The notes under the pieces are model-generated. The model had not been told where the DNA came from. It ran no database searches and was given only the letters and a program-made list of their open reading frames with translations. Of a stretch of DNA of 37,357 nucleotides, positions 1 through 9,673 are shown in pieces. The position numbers and the translations under genes are program-made. The first letter of the stretch is position 1. Each line of letters opens with the position of its first letter. The DNA is from Limnochordia bacterium. GTDB taxonomy: Bacteria; Bacillota; Limnochordia; Darwinibacteriales; DTU012. The stretch lies in the NCBI GenBank assembly GCA_007116145.1, contig SKJB01000026.1:1-37357 (forward strand), read 5' to 3'.

Positions 1-155
1 GGAAAATAATCTCCCCACCCTTGCGTCAACCCTTCCTCAACGAGTAGGCTATCATCAATTGCAATTCCTTGTGCTCCCATGTTTAGTAACAATTCTCCCA
101 CTGCTTCTTCCGCTTCACGGTGAATTGTAATTTCCACCTCTTGCCAGTAATTCAT
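1..155 (-). CDS. prmA: Ribosomal protein L11 methyltransferase, N-terminal part (cut by window edge)
   Basis: The first 51 codons of a minus-strand gene run off the left edge. The visible residues begin MNYWQEVEITIHREAEEAVG and continue with GAQGIAIDD, the N-terminal pattern of PrmA, which trimethylates ribosomal protein L11 using S-adenosylmethionine. The catalytic methyltransferase domain lies outside the window. The ATG is preceded by a GCGAGG ribosome binding site. It follows dnaJ by 64 nt, the same order as in B. subtilis (dnaJ then yqeT/prmA), which supports the identification. A modest hairpin separates the two genes, so part of the heat-shock transcription may stop before it. Confidence 0.82.
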   Translation of the reverse strand, partial: MNYWQEVEITIHREAEEAVGELLLNMGAQGIAIDDSLLVEEGLTQGWGDYF

Positions 156-182
156 ACCAAAACCTCGCTTTTGCAGGCTTAG

Positions 183-209
183 CAAAATAAGGCGGAAAGA
201 CCGCCTTAT
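183..209 (-). terminator. Hairpin after dnaJ, possible weak terminator
   Basis: A 9-bp perfect stem (ATAAGGCGG paired with CCGCCTTAT, loop AAAGA) lies 11 nt after the dnaJ stop on the minus strand. Only a short T-rich run (TTATTTTGC) follows. This could attenuate rather than end transcription into prmA. Confidence 0.5.
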
Positions 210-219
210 ACGCTATATC

Positions 220-1341
220 TTATCGCAAAACATCCTTTACCTTCTCAAAAAACGATTTTGATTCCTCAGGGTGCGATTCGCCGCGTTCCTTAGCAAATTC
301 ACGGAGTAACTCCTTCTGCTTATTCGTAAGCTTAGCAGGAGTTAATACTTTGATATGCACCAATTGATCGCCTCTACCATACCCACGTACATCCTGAATG
401 CCTTTACCCCGTAACCGCATCACACGACCACTTTGTGTTCCTTCTGCAATCTTCATCTTAACAGAACCCTCAAGAGTCGGAACTTCAATTTCGTCGCCAA
501 GAGTTGCTTGCACAAAGCTAATTGGTAGTTCACAGACAACATCATTTCCTTGGCGTTCAAAAATCTTATGAGGCTTAACATGCACAACAATTTGTAGGTC
601 ACCAGCGGGACCTCCGCGAGTTCCCGCTTCACCTTGGGCCGTTACTCGTACAACTTGCCCATGATCAATTCCAGCTGGAATTTTAACTCTAATCTTGCGC
701 GTCCGACGGACTCTACCATTGCCATTACATTCCTTGCACGCTTGCTCAAATATCTTTCCTTGCCCTTCACATCGTGAACATGGACGGCTTGAGGATACTT
801 GACCAAAAGGAGTCCGCTGAATAACTCGCTGCTCACCAGACCCATTGCAATCAGGGCAAGACTTGATGGGAGTACCTGGTTCTGCTTGATTTCCATGACA
901 ATGAGGACACACTTCTGTGCGCGGAATCTCTATACTTTGCTCGAGACCAAACGCCGCTTCCTCAAACTCAATACTCATATCATATCGTAAATCTGACCCC
1001 TTACGTGGTCGATTACTCTGACGAGAACCTCCGCCTCCACCAAAGAACATATCAAACACGTCCCCAAGATCGTCAAAGCCACCGAAATCGCCAAAGCCAC
1101 CTTGACCAGGGCCACCATTTTCAAAGGCAGCATGACCATACTGATCATACTTTGCCTTGCGTTCGCCATCGCTGAGCACCTTATAGGCTTCATTAATCTC
1201 TTTAAACTTATCCTCAGCACCTGGGTCCTTATTTACGTCTGGATGATATTCCCGAGCCAAACGCCGATATGCCTTTTTAATGTCGTCAACCTGGGCCCCT
1301 TTGGAGACCCCTAGTACTTCATAATAGTCTTGTTTGGCCAA
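220..1341 (-). CDS. dnaJ: Chaperone protein DnaJ (Hsp40)
   Basis: DnaJ is the co-chaperone that stimulates the DnaK ATPase and delivers unfolded clients. The 373-aa protein has the full type I layout: J domain at about 1-70 with HPD at 33-35, a Gly/Phe-rich linker at about 75-106, a zinc domain with four CxxCxG units (CPHCHG, CPDCNG, CSRCEG, CKECNG) from residue 145, and the C-terminal substrate domains. The start is a TTG codon preceded by an AAGGCGGTG ribosome binding site; no better upstream ATG exists. It begins 15 nt after dnaK and is presumably transcribed with hrcA-grpE-dnaK from the CIRCE-controlled promoter. Confidence 0.97.
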   Translation of the reverse strand: MAKQDYYEVLGVSKGAQVDDIKKAYRRLAREYHPDVNKDPGAEDKFKEINEAYKVLSDGERKAKYDQYGHAAFENGGPGQGGFGDFGGFDDLGDVFDMFFGGGGGSRQSNRPRKGSDLRYDMSIEFEEAAFGLEQSIEIPRTEVCPHCHGNQAEPGTPIKSCPDCNGSGEQRVIQRTPFGQVSSSRPCSRCEGQGKIFEQACKECNGNGRVRRTRKIRVKIPAGIDHGQVVRVTAQGEAGTRGGPAGDLQIVVHVKPHKIFERQGNDVVCELPISFVQATLGDEIEVPTLEGSVKMKIAEGTQSGRVMRLRGKGIQDVRGYGRGDQLVHIKVLTPAKLTNKQKELLREFAKERGESHPEESKSFFEKVKDVLR

Positions 1342-1356
1342 GGGTTACACCGCCTT

Positions 1357-3216
1357 TTACTTCTCTTCATTTTCTTCCGTAAACTCCGCATCCACCACAT
1401 CTTCATCAGAACCACTTGCATTACCTTCTGCTTCTGCTTGGCCCTGTGCTTGCGCTTGCGCTTGCGCTTCTGCTTGAGCCTGTTCATAGATTTTTGCAGA
1501 AATTTCATGCATAGATTCATCTAAAGCTTTCATTTTTGCTTTAATCTCTTCTAGTTCATCGGCTTCGATCGCTTTTTGTAACTCTTCTTTTGCTGCTGTT
1601 ACCTTCGCTTTCTCTTCTTCTGTTACCTTATCACCGAGTTCATTTAGAGACTTATCGACGGAATACACAGCGTTATCGGCTTGATTGCGCAGCTCAATTG
1701 CTTCTCTGCGCTCCTTATCCACTTCGGCATTGGCTTCTGCCTCTTTTACCATCTTATCAATATCGCTCTTTGTTAATCCACTGGCTGAGGTCACAGTAAT
1801 CTTATGCTCTTTACCCGTACCTAAGTCTTTTGCTGACACATTTACAATACCATTTTTATCGATATCGAAGGTTACTTCAATCTGCGGCACGCCCCGCGGT
1901 GCTGATGGAATTCCTGTCAATTGGAAGCGACCAAGGGTTACGTTGTCTGCAGCCATGGGGCGTTCTCCTTGTAGTACATGAATATCTACTGCTGGTTGAT
2001 TATCTGCAGCTGTTGTAAATACTTTTGTCTCTTTACAAGGAATACTTGTATTTCGTTCAATCAACGGTGTCATTACGGAACCTAGGGTTTCAATCCCTAG
2101 GGATAGTGGTGTAACATCGACTAACACTAGACCTTTACCTTTTTCAAATTCGCCAGAGAGCATACCAGCTTGAACTGCAGCTCCTAATGCGACACATTCA
2201 TCAGGATTAATCCCCTTATAGGACTCCTTACCCATCAAATTCTTAACTGCTTCTTGCACAGCTGGAATACGTGTGGATCCACCCACTAAGATAACTCGAT
2301 CAACGTCTCCTGGTTGTAACCCAGCATCTTGTAAAGCTTGACGTGCTGGGCTTAGCGTTGCATCAACCAAGTCGCTGGTCAATTCGTTAAACTTAGCTCG
2401 TGTTAAACTAATATCCATATGAACTGGACCAGACTCTCCTGCACTAATAAACGGTAAGTTTACAGTGGTCTGCGGCAATCCTGAAAGCTCAATTTTGGCC
2501 TTTTCTGCTGCTTCCTTTAATCGCTGTACAGCCATGCGATCCTTACTGAGATCAATGCCAGTCTCACGCTTAAATTGATCAATTAGATGTTTAATCACTC
2601 TCTCATCGAAATCGTCGCCACCTAAACGGTTGTTTCCACTAGTGGCTTTCACGCCAACATAACCCTCAGCTAGTTCCAGAATAGATACATCAAAGGTACC
2701 ACCACCAAGGTCAAACACTAAAACCGTTTGGTCCTCATCCTTATCCAATCCATAAGCGACCGATGCAGCTGTGGGTTCATTAATAATACGCAAAACTTCT
2801 AATCCTGCGATAGCTCCTGCATCTTTCGTTGCCTGTCTTTGCGCATCAGTGAAGTAAGCAGGGACAGTAATAACTGCTTGCTCTACTTTATCTCCTAAGT
2901 AATTTTCCGCTTCTTCCTTTAACTTACGTAAAATCATACTAGAAATCTGTTGTGGAGTATATTCTTTATCATCGATTTTAACTACATGCTCAGTCCCCAT
3001 GTGCCGTTTAATAGAACTAATTGTACGCTCAGGATTCGTTACAGCTTGGCGTTTAGCCACCTGACCCACTAAACGCTCACCACTCTTCGAGAAAGCAATC
3101 ACTGATGGTGTCGTTCTAGCACCTTCAGCGTTTGCGATAACAGTAGGTTCTCCACCTTCCATTACTGCCACACACGAATTTGTTGTTCCTAAGTCAATTC
3201 CAATAACTTTACCCAT
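1357..3216 (-). CDS. dnaK: Chaperone protein DnaK (Hsp70)
   Basis: This is the ATP-dependent Hsp70 chaperone, 619 aa, full length. The nucleotide-binding domain starts [17 protein letters not shown] and contains the [10 protein letters not shown] phosphate-2 motif and the later [10 protein letters not shown] motif; the substrate-binding domain follows ([13 protein letters not shown] onward). The tail has a run of Ala-Gln repeats before an acidic end ([16 protein letters not shown]). The start codon overlaps the grpE stop as TAATG, with an AGAGGAGG ribosome binding site inside grpE, so translation of the two is probably coupled. It sits in the HrcA-controlled heat-shock operon. Confidence 0.98.
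   Translation of the reverse strand: MGKVIGIDLGTTNSCVAVMEGGEPTVIANAEGARTTPSVIAFSKSGERLVGQVAKRQAVTNPERTISSIKRHMGTEHVVKIDDKEYTPQQISSMILRKLKEEAENYLGDKVEQAVITVPAYFTDAQRQATKDAGAIAGLEVLRIINEPTAASVAYGLDKDEDQTVLVFDLGGGTFDVSILELAEGYVGVKATSGNNRLGGDDFDERVIKHLIDQFKRETGIDLSKDRMAVQRLKEAAEKAKIELSGLPQTTVNLPFISAGESGPVHMDISLTRAKFNELTSDLVDATLSPARQALQDAGLQPGDVDRVILVGGSTRIPAVQEAVKNLMGKESYKGINPDECVALGAAVQAGMLSGEFEKGKGLVLVDVTPLSLGIETLGSVMTPLIERNTSIPCKETKVFTTAADNQPAVDIHVLQGERPMAADNVTLGRFQLTGIPSAPRGVPQIEVTFDIDKNGIVNVSAKDLGTGKEHKITVTSASGLTKSDIDKMVKEAEANAEVDKERREAIELRNQADNAVYSVDKSLNELGDKVTEEEKAKVTAAKEELQKAIEADELEEIKAKMKALDESMHEISAKIYEQAQAEAQAQAQAQGQAEAEGNASGSDEDVVDAEFTEENEEK
1447..1482 (-). repeat. Six-base repeat coding Ala-Gln tract in DnaK tail
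   Basis: Six consecutive hexamers close to cGCTTG (plus strand: tgcttg, cgcttg, cgcttg, cgcttc, tgcttg, agcctg) encode the Gln/Ala-rich tract in the disordered C-terminal tail of DnaK. The three central units are nearly identical, so length could vary by slippage without changing the frame. Confidence 0.7.
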
Positions 3217-3788
3217 TATTTTTCCTCCTCTAACTGTTCTTCGGCCACTTCCACCATACTTGCCCGTAATACTTTCCCTTGATATACATACCCTTTTTGT
3301 AACTCTCCACTAACAATTAGATTCGCACTACTATCGCCATCCATTGTTACCGCTTCATGAACTCTTGGGTCAAAAGGCTGACCCAGACACTCAATAGGCT
3401 CTAAACCTTGTTTCTTCAGATTACTCAACAATTGATCGAAAATCATTTTAACTCCACTTACTAACGGAGAATCTTCCTTGGTAGCTTGAAGCGCTCGTTC
3501 AAAATTATCGACAACTGGTAGAAGATCAGAGATCAGACTTTCGTTAGCGAGCGAGCGAATGGATTCTAGTTGCGTCTGATTTCGCCGTTTATAGTTATCA
3601 AAATCAGCTTTCAATCGCAAAATCTGATTTATTAGTTCCTCGCGCTCCTGCTCCCATTGCGTTTCTCGATCGGACTCAATACGTACTTCACTGGATGACT
3701 CGCAATCTACCTCGCAGCTACACTCTTCACAACAACCCTCGCTACTATCTTCAATGGTTACTTCCTGCTCTACTTCCTTATCCTGCAA
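3216..3788 (-). CDS. grpE: Nucleotide exchange factor GrpE
   Basis: GrpE releases ADP from DnaK. The 190-aa protein has a very acidic, cysteine-containing N-terminus ([12 protein letters not shown] at about 19-30), then the long coiled coil ([19 protein letters not shown]) and the C-terminal beta domain with the family signature ending ([18 protein letters not shown]). The cysteine cluster near the N-terminus is unusual for the family. The start is TTG after an AAGGGGGTG ribosome binding site. It lies 63 nt after hrcA across a strong hairpin and overlaps dnaK by one base. Confidence 0.96.
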   Translation of the reverse strand: MQDKEVEQEVTIEDSSEGCCEECSCEVDCESSSEVRIESDRETQWEQEREELINQILRLKADFDNYKRRNQTQLESIRSLANESLISDLLPVVDNFERALQATKEDSPLVSGVKMIFDQLLSNLKKQGLEPIECLGQPFDPRVHEAVTMDGDSSANLIVSGELQKGYVYQGKVLRASMVEVAEEQLEEEK

Positions 3789-3813
3789 AATTACACCCCC
3801 TTACACCTGATGA

Positions 3814-3838
3814 ACAGCCCTTAAAATCTAAGGGCTGT
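3814..3838 (-). other. Intercistronic hairpin between hrcA and grpE
   Basis: A perfect 10-bp stem (ACAGCCCTTA with TAAGGGCTGT, 5-nt loop) sits between the hrcA stop and the grpE start. No T-run follows on either strand, so it does not look like a terminator. In B. subtilis the dnaK operon transcript is cleaved between hrcA and grpE, giving different stabilities; this hairpin is in the right place for such a processing or 5' stabilising role, which is an inference here. Confidence 0.7.
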
Positions 3839-3851
3839 GACTTGAAATGTA

Positions 3852-4874
3852 TTATTTGACTAACTCAGACAAAATTTCACTGAGTGAGTTAGCTAACAAA
3901 TCAACAGCAGAAAATACTTTTGCATATTCCATACGAGTAGGACCTATGACACCGATTGCGCCAATTACTTCTCCGCCTACACTATACGTCGAAGTTACTA
4001 CACTGCATTCCTGGATCTCTACACGATTATTTTCATGCCCAATAGCTACCTGTACTCCTGTAACTTTGGCTAGATCATTTAAGACGCTAGACACAATTTG
4101 TTTTTCCTCAAGTATAGATAGCAAAGGCCTTACGCGATTAATATCCTTAAATTCTGGTTGATTAAAGATCTGAATTGCACCATTTAGGTACATCTGCTCA
4201 TGACCAGATTCCCCTAATTCACCAGCAATAATTTCCAGTAAGGCAATGCCGATATCACCAAAATTATCGCGAATATCTTTAATCAAGGTTGATCCGATTT
4301 CGCGGTAGGTGATGCCACGGAGGCGCTGGTTTAGTTGCTCGGAGATATGTGACAACTCCCCGGCACTATACCCAATATTTGTTCTGATAATCCTATTTTG
4401 CACCATACCTGGGTTTAATACCATAACAACAAGTATATTTGTATCATCAATGGGAACTAACTGGATGTGTTTAAGCACACAAGCATTAACTGGTGGAGCC
4501 ACTACAACTGCAATGTATTGGGTAAAAAGTGCTAATAGCTTACAGGTTTCTTGGATCACCTGATCGGTTTGCTGTTGGCGATTCATCTCTTTGTGCTGCA
4601 TCTGCTTACGCTCTTCTTTGGATATCTCTTGTGGCTTCATTAACATATCCACATAAAACCGATAGCCTTTATCAGAGGGAATTCGTCCTGCTGAAATATG
4701 AGGTTGCACAATATAGCCTGTCTCTTCTAGATCTGCCATCTCGTTTCGAATTGTAGCTGGAGATACACCAAGCTTATATCTGCGAGCAATGGTTCTCGAA
4801 CCAACCGGTTCTGCAGAATGGATATAGTCATCAATAATAGCTTGTAAAACCATCATTTTTCGTTCATCCAACAT
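3852..4874 (-). CDS. hrcA: Heat-inducible transcription repressor HrcA
   Basis: HrcA binds CIRCE operators and represses class I heat-shock genes; its folding depends on GroE. The protein has the N-terminal winged helix (MLDERKMMVLQAIIDDYIHSAEPVGS and the recognition region SPATIRNEMADLEE), followed by the GAF-like regulatory domain. I choose the ATG at 4872-4874 (340 aa), preceded by GGAAGTGGGTGGTGGT. A GTG eight codons upstream falls inside the CIRCE element and would put the coding sequence into the operator. It is first gene of the hrcA-grpE-dnaK-dnaJ operon and so autoregulated. Confidence 0.97.
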   Translation of the reverse strand: MLDERKMMVLQAIIDDYIHSAEPVGSRTIARRYKLGVSPATIRNEMADLEETGYIVQPHISAGRIPSDKGYRFYVDMLMKPQEISKEERKQMQHKEMNRQQQTDQVIQETCKLLALFTQYIAVVVAPPVNACVLKHIQLVPIDDTNILVVMVLNPGMVQNRIIRTNIGYSAGELSHISEQLNQRLRGITYREIGSTLIKDIRDNFGDIGIALLEIIAGELGESGHEQMYLNGAIQIFNQPEFKDINRVRPLLSILEEKQIVSSVLNDLAKVTGVQVAIGHENNRVEIQECSVVTSTYSVGGEVIGAIGVIGPTRMEYAKVFSAVDLLANSLSEILSELVK

Positions 4875-4891
4875 ACCACCACCCACTTCCT

Positions 4892-4918
4892 TTAGCACTC
4901 ATCAACAAAGAGTGCTAA
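4892..4918 (-). promoter_or_regulatory. CIRCE operator for HrcA
   Basis: A perfect inverted repeat TTAGCACTC-N9-GAGTGCTAA, identical to the CIRCE consensus. It starts about 16 nt downstream of the promoter -10 box and ends 18 nt before the hrcA ATG, so bound HrcA would block initiation or early elongation. Confidence 0.97.
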
Positions 4919-4933
4919 CACTCGTTTACCCAT

Positions 4934-4962
4934 AAATTATCACTTTGGCTTATATTTGTCAA
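4934..4962 (-). promoter_or_regulatory. Sigma-A promoter of the hrcA-grpE-dnaK-dnaJ operon
   Basis: On the minus strand, TTGACA (4957-4962) and TAATTT (4934-4939) are separated by 17 nt, with CIRCE directly downstream. The -35 box lies 18 nt after the hemW stop codon, and no terminator is seen between hemW and this promoter. Confidence 0.88.
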
Positions 4963-4980
4963 GTGTAGCTTCTTTAATTT

Positions 4981-6120
4981 TTAGCGAATAAATGCCGAAA
5001 ATACCAAATTACCAAGATATAGCCCTGCTTGAGTCAATCTTATAAATCCGTCTACTTCCTCAATTAATTCTCTTGCTGTCAAATCACGCAGCTGTGTTCC
5101 ATAGATGTCTTCAAGAGCATGCCCGAAACGTTTGCTAAAGTTTGCTTTATTAACTCCCGTTAATAAACGCAAACCCACCATCATCGTTTCATCCATTAAT
5201 TGGTCTGCAGTTATTCGTTCTCTCAAATCCCATGTGGGCTTGCAGTGACTCCAATCATCAATATACTTTTTTATATCTAGCGTATTAGCGTAACGAACAT
5301 TTCCCCAAAATCCATGGGCCCCACTCCCTATACCTAAATAGGATTGATTCAACCAATACAGGGTATTATGCCTTGACTCTTTATCTGGACGAGCAAAATT
5401 CGATATCTCATAATGATGAAACCCTTGCGCTTTCAGATACTCATGGGTATGGGTAAACATGGAAAGCTCATCTTCTTCATCCGGCAAATGCAGCATGCCC
5501 TGTTGCTGAGCCTGAAAAAAAGGGGTGTCTTCTTCGACAATCAGCGAATAGCACGACAGATGGGTGGGTTCTAGCTTTAGAGCCTGAGCAAGTGAATCCT
5601 CCCAATCGAGCTGCAGCTGCTGCGGCAACCCATACATAAGGTCTAGGTTATAGTTGTCGATCCCCACTCGTTGCAAAAAATCAACACTCTCATAGATAGC
5701 AGCCACATTGTGGACTCGTCCCATTCCTTCTAGCAAATTGTTCTGAAACGCTTGAGCACCGAGACTCACGCGGTTAATCCCACTGTCCTTAAGAACTTTA
5801 ACTTTCTTGTAGTCCAGGGTCTTAGGGTTAGATTCAATGCTACATTCAGGACTATCAACAAATGTAAACTTGGTAAATATCTGTTCTAACAAACCAGCTA
5901 ACTGCCGTTGACTTAAAACCGTGGGCGTTCCACCACCAATGAATAAGGTATCAAACTTGATATTGGAGAGCTCGTGAGCCCAATACTCTAGCTCCTTGAA
6001 ACAGGCATTAATATAAATGCCGACGATTTCCTCGTCGGCAATAATAGAATGAAAATCACAATATCCACATTTAGCAACACAAAATGGTATATGCACATAG
6101 ATACCAGGCACACAAATCAC
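4981..6120 (-). CDS. hemW: Radical SAM heme chaperone HemW (HemN-like)
   Basis: HemW is a radical SAM protein related to coproporphyrinogen dehydrogenase HemN; the characterised bacterial members act as heme chaperones. The 379-aa sequence has the [4Fe-4S] motif CVAKCGYC (Cys14, Cys18, Cys21), the GGGTPT motif, and the C-terminal HemN domain. The GTG start directly abuts the lepA stop. A second GTG three codons later (6109-6111) has a better spaced GTAGGTGA ribosome binding site and may be the true start. The order lepA-hemW-hrcA matches B. subtilis. Confidence 0.93.
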   Translation of the reverse strand: MICVPGIYVHIPFCVAKCGYCDFHSIIADEEIVGIYINACFKELEYWAHELSNIKFDTLFIGGGTPTVLSQRQLAGLLEQIFTKFTFVDSPECSIESNPKTLDYKKVKVLKDSGINRVSLGAQAFQNNLLEGMGRVHNVAAIYESVDFLQRVGIDNYNLDLMYGLPQQLQLDWEDSLAQALKLEPTHLSCYSLIVEEDTPFFQAQQQGMLHLPDEEDELSMFTHTHEYLKAQGFHHYEISNFARPDKESRHNTLYWLNQSYLGIGSGAHGFWGNVRYANTLDIKKYIDDWSHCKPTWDLRERITADQLMDETMMVGLRLLTGVNKANFSKRFGHALEDIYGTQLRDLTARELIEEVDGFIRLTQAGLYLGNLVFSAFIR

Positions 6121-7917
6121 CTACTCCACTTCTAATATGGCCATAAATGCTTGTTGCGGCACTTCAACATTTCCTAAATTTTTCATCCGTTTCTTACCCT
6201 CTTTTTGCTTATCTAACAGCTTACGTTTGCGGGAAATGTCTCCCCCATAACACTTAGCAAGTACATCCTTCCGAAGAGCCTTCACTGTCTCACGAGCAAT
6301 CACTTTTTGTCCAATGGCTGCTTGAATAGGCACCTCAAACTGATGACGTGGTATTACCGCCTTAAGTTTCTCGGCTAAGCCTCGCCCACGAATGGCTGCT
6401 TTATCGCGATGCACAATACAAGAAAGGGCATCAACTGGATGATTATTCAATAAGATGTCGAGTTTAACCATATCCGACTCCTGGTATTCGGATACCTCAT
6501 AATCCAGCGACGCATATCCCTTGGTCTTCGACTTTAACCGGTCAAAGAAATCCATGATGATCTCGCCTAAAGGCATAAGGTATTCTATACGAGTTCGTTC
6601 TGTTGTTATATACTCCATATTCGCAAACGTACCACGCTTATCCTGACAAAGCTCCATTACTGTACCCACATAAAACTCAGGCACCATAATAACGGCTTTA
6701 ACAAAAGGTTCTGCAATGGACAAAATGGTTTGCACCGGAGGAAAATCGGCTGGATTTTCAATTTGCATGGTTGTTCCGTCCGTCAACGCTATCCGATATA
6801 CAACACTCGGTGCAGTGGTTATCAAATCCAGTCCAAATTCGCGCTCTAATCGCTCTTGAACAATCTCCATATGCAATAGACCTAGGAACCCACAGCGATA
6901 TCCAAATCCTAAAGCGATCGATGACTCGGCTTCATAGGTTAAAGCGGCATCATTTAATTGTAGTTTATCTAACGCATCCCGTAGTTCAGTATACTCCTCG
7001 TTGACAACAGGATATAAACCACAGTAGACCATCGGTTTAGCTGGTCGATATCCAGCTAGAGCTTTCTCCGCTGGCTTACTCGCATGCGTGATGGTGTCAC
7101 CAACACGGGTATCCTTCACATCCTTCATACTTGCAATTACACATCCTACCTCACCTGGACCTAAGCTCTTAACTGCTAACATAGCAGGACGAAATATTCC
7201 TAATTCAGTTACCTCAAAACTACGTTTAGAACTCATCATCTGAATGCGATCCCCAACTCGCAGTTGCCCCTCAATGACTCGAACATAGGCGACTGCCCCA
7301 CGGTAAGAATCGTAATGTGAATCAAAAATAAGTGCTTGCAAAGGAGCGTCTGGACTGCCTTTCGGAGCTGGCACTTTTTTTACAATGGCTTCAAGGATCG
7401 CGTCGATGCCGACACCAGATTTCGCGCTTGCCAAAACAGCTTCACTCGCATCTAAACCGACACTTTCTTCTAGATCCTTTCGAACTCGTTCTGGATCAGC
7501 ACTCGGAAGATCAATCTTATTGATGACTGGAATAATCTCTAAATCGTGCTCTAAGGCCAAATACAAATTCGCCAAAGTCTGAGCCTCAATACCTTGCGAA
7601 GCATCAATTACTAAAATAGCACCTTCACATGCGGCAAGACTGCGCGAGACTTCATACGAGAAGTCTACATGCCCAGGAGTGTCAATCAAATTGAGAATAT
7701 ACTCTTGCCCATCTTGTGCTGTGTAGGCAAGGCGTACAGCCTGCAACTTAATGGTAATACCTCGTTCTTTTTCAAGATCCATGGAATCTAAAACTTGTTC
7801 TGTCATATCTCGTTTTGTTATCGTACCAGTGTTTTCTAGAATTCGATCAGCTAGTGTTGATTTTCCATGATCGATATGAGCAATAATACAAAAATTCCTG
7901 ATGTTTTGTTGTTGCAT
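6121..7917 (-). CDS. lepA: Elongation factor 4 (LepA)
   Basis: LepA is a ribosome-associated translational GTPase. The 598-aa protein has all five G motifs, including [17 protein letters not shown] and NKIDLP, followed by domains II and III. The LepA-specific C-terminal domain carries the lysine-rich ending [19 protein letters not shown]. Domain IV of EF-G is absent, as expected for LepA. The ATG follows a GGATAGGAG ribosome binding site. It is the first gene of the lepA-hemW unit, behind an extended -10 promoter. Confidence 0.98.
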   Translation of the reverse strand: MQQQNIRNFCIIAHIDHGKSTLADRILENTGTITKRDMTEQVLDSMDLEKERGITIKLQAVRLAYTAQDGQEYILNLIDTPGHVDFSYEVSRSLAACEGAILVIDASQGIEAQTLANLYLALEHDLEIIPVINKIDLPSADPERVRKDLEESVGLDASEAVLASAKSGVGIDAILEAIVKKVPAPKGSPDAPLQALIFDSHYDSYRGAVAYVRVIEGQLRVGDRIQMMSSKRSFEVTELGIFRPAMLAVKSLGPGEVGCVIASMKDVKDTRVGDTITHASKPAEKALAGYRPAKPMVYCGLYPVVNEEYTELRDALDKLQLNDAALTYEAESSIALGFGYRCGFLGLLHMEIVQERLEREFGLDLITTAPSVVYRIALTDGTTMQIENPADFPPVQTILSIAEPFVKAVIMVPEFYVGTVMELCQDKRGTFANMEYITTERTRIEYLMPLGEIIMDFFDRLKSKTKGYASLDYEVSEYQESDMVKLDILLNNHPVDALSCIVHRDKAAIRGRGLAEKLKAVIPRHQFEVPIQAAIGQKVIARETVKALRKDVLAKCYGGDISRKRKLLDKQKEGKKRMKNLGNVEVPQQAFMAILEVE

Positions 7918-7955
7918 GATCTCCTATCCTTCTGTCAGCAGATTTAATCTAAGTT

Positions 7956-7964
7956 ATTATACCA
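7956..7964 (-). promoter_or_regulatory. Extended -10 promoter upstream of lepA
   Basis: TGG followed by TATAAT on the minus strand gives an extended -10 element about 40 nt before the lepA ATG. No convincing -35 box is seen at 17 nt (TATGCA), which is common for extended -10 promoters. Confidence 0.65.
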
Positions 7965-8028
7965 CTTTATGATGCATTTGCATAGCAATAACAACCATGG
8001 AGCTGATTGCAAGGTAGAATACGCGCCT

Positions 8029-9618
8029 CTATTGCTCCTCTAAAGTTCCTTTCTTCCTGTTCATGCGTCCCTTTACCATATTCCAAACAAAGAGGGGTTC
8101 TTCCATTCGGAGTATAAAGCTTAAGCTGAGATAAACGACAGCCCCAGCACTAATCGAGCCAAAGGTCTGAATGAGCCTCCCTGTTCCGCGCGTTAAATCG
8201 AGATAGGGGATTAAGGCCTGACTAGCATAATAGGCCACAATACCCATGGCTACAGATGCAACAGCTGCCCGACTAAATGAACCGAGAATCCGTCTTCCGT
8301 CGATTCCACCAAGCTTTCGTCTGAGCATGAATAAGAAAACAACCAGATTAATAATGGATGTAAGAGAGAATGCAAGAGCAAGACCGCCCGCCTCAAGGGT
8401 TGTCCACTGCAAAAAAGCAATACTCAATATAAAGTTTAGAATCACTGTTAATAAACCAATTTTAACAGGGGTAATCGTATCCTGAAGCGAGTAAAATACT
8501 CGTGTCAAGATTTGTAATCCCGACTGGGCAAACAAACCAGCGGAGTAGAACAATAGTGCGTACGCTGTCGCATTCGTGTCGCTTGCCGAGAACTCCCCAG
8601 CCTCAAACAGAAGACGGACAATCGGAACTCGTAGCACAGCCATCCCCACAGCGGATGGCAAGGTAATATAGAAGACTACCCGTAATCCAAAGGAAAACGT
8701 ACGCCGAAACTCATCCATTTCACCACGGGCCACCAACCGCGCTAAGGTTGGAAATATCGCTGTGGATATGCCCATAGCAAAGACACCAAGCGGAAAGTGG
8801 ACTAAGCGGTTCGCCAAACGTAGTGCGACAATCGATCCCATTTCTAGCAACGATGCAAGATTTTGTCCAATAATTAAATTGATCTGAGCAATGGATAAAC
8901 CAATGAGTGCTGGAATCATTAGTTTTGCCATTCTGCGAATCCCAGGATGCTTTAAGTCAATAACCGGTTTATAATACTGTGCCTTTTTTAAAACCGTAGG
9001 AAATTGTAGCGCAAAACTACCAAACGATCCCACAATTGTGCCCATCGCCATTCCCATTATGCCAATGATGGGGCCTAGCAAGTACGCACCTAGAATCTGA
9101 CTAGCATTATATACAATAGGACCTAGCGCAGGCATGGTAAACTTTTGATAGGAATTCAGGATACCCATCTCTAATCCCGATAAAGCGGTAAAGAATACGG
9201 CTGGAAAAGTTATACGCATTAGAAGAATTAGAAGCTGACGTTGCTCACCGACGAAGCCAATCCCCACTAAGGGAGCGAGCACAGGGGTAAATATTACACC
9301 AAAAACCATAAAAGTGACGAGTAACATACCAGTCAAATTGATAAACGTACTCGCCACATACCATGCTTCCTCTTCTTTATCTTGCGCTAAATATTGCGTG
9401 AATACTGGAATAAAGGCAGAGCTTAGTGCACCACCAACTAGCAGTTGATACATCAAATCTGGGAGGGCGAACGCAGCAAAAAATACATCAGTAATTCCAG
9501 TTCGACCAAAAACTTCTGCCACGGCCCGTTCTCGTACAAACCCTAAAACCCGGCTAACGAAAATGGCAAACATCATAATGCCTGCAGCTCGGGCCATAAT
9601 TCTATTGGTGTTAGACAT
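8029..9618 (-). CDS. murJ: Lipid II flippase MurJ (MviN family)
   Basis: This 529-aa polytopic membrane protein has the MurJ N-terminal signature (ARAAGIMMFAIFVSRVLGFVRE, then DVFFAAFALPDL and SSAFIPVF) and about 14 hydrophobic segments. MurJ proteins flip the peptidoglycan precursor lipid II across the membrane. The ATG follows a GGGAG ribosome binding site. It lies between spoIIP and lepA; in B. subtilis that position does not hold a murJ homologue, so its placement here is lineage-specific. A sigma-H-type promoter upstream suggests expression at the transition to stationary phase or sporulation. Alternative membership of the wider MOP superfamily (polysaccharide export) is less likely given the MviN motifs. 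Confidence 0.92.
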   Translation of the reverse strand: MSNTNRIMARAAGIMMFAIFVSRVLGFVRERAVAEVFGRTGITDVFFAAFALPDLMYQLLVGGALSSAFIPVFTQYLAQDKEEEAWYVASTFINLTGMLLVTFMVFGVIFTPVLAPLVGIGFVGEQRQLLILLMRITFPAVFFTALSGLEMGILNSYQKFTMPALGPIVYNASQILGAYLLGPIIGIMGMAMGTIVGSFGSFALQFPTVLKKAQYYKPVIDLKHPGIRRMAKLMIPALIGLSIAQINLIIGQNLASLLEMGSIVALRLANRLVHFPLGVFAMGISTAIFPTLARLVARGEMDEFRRTFSFGLRVVFYITLPSAVGMAVLRVPIVRLLFEAGEFSASDTNATAYALLFYSAGLFAQSGLQILTRVFYSLQDTITPVKIGLLTVILNFILSIAFLQWTTLEAGGLALAFSLTSIINLVVFLFMLRRKLGGIDGRRILGSFSRAAVASVAMGIVAYYASQALIPYLDLTRGTGRLIQTFGSISAGAVVYLSLSFILRMEEPLFVWNMVKGRMNRKKGTLEEQ

Positions 9619-9673
9619 AAAAACGCTCCCTTAATTACACCCTAGTCGGATTTCGATTACTACAACTCAGACT

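Noticed and set aside
1102-1981. Several 60-100-codon frames opposite or within dnaJ and dnaK
   Set aside because: They are frame shadows of conserved genes; compositions are not protein-like and no starts are supported.
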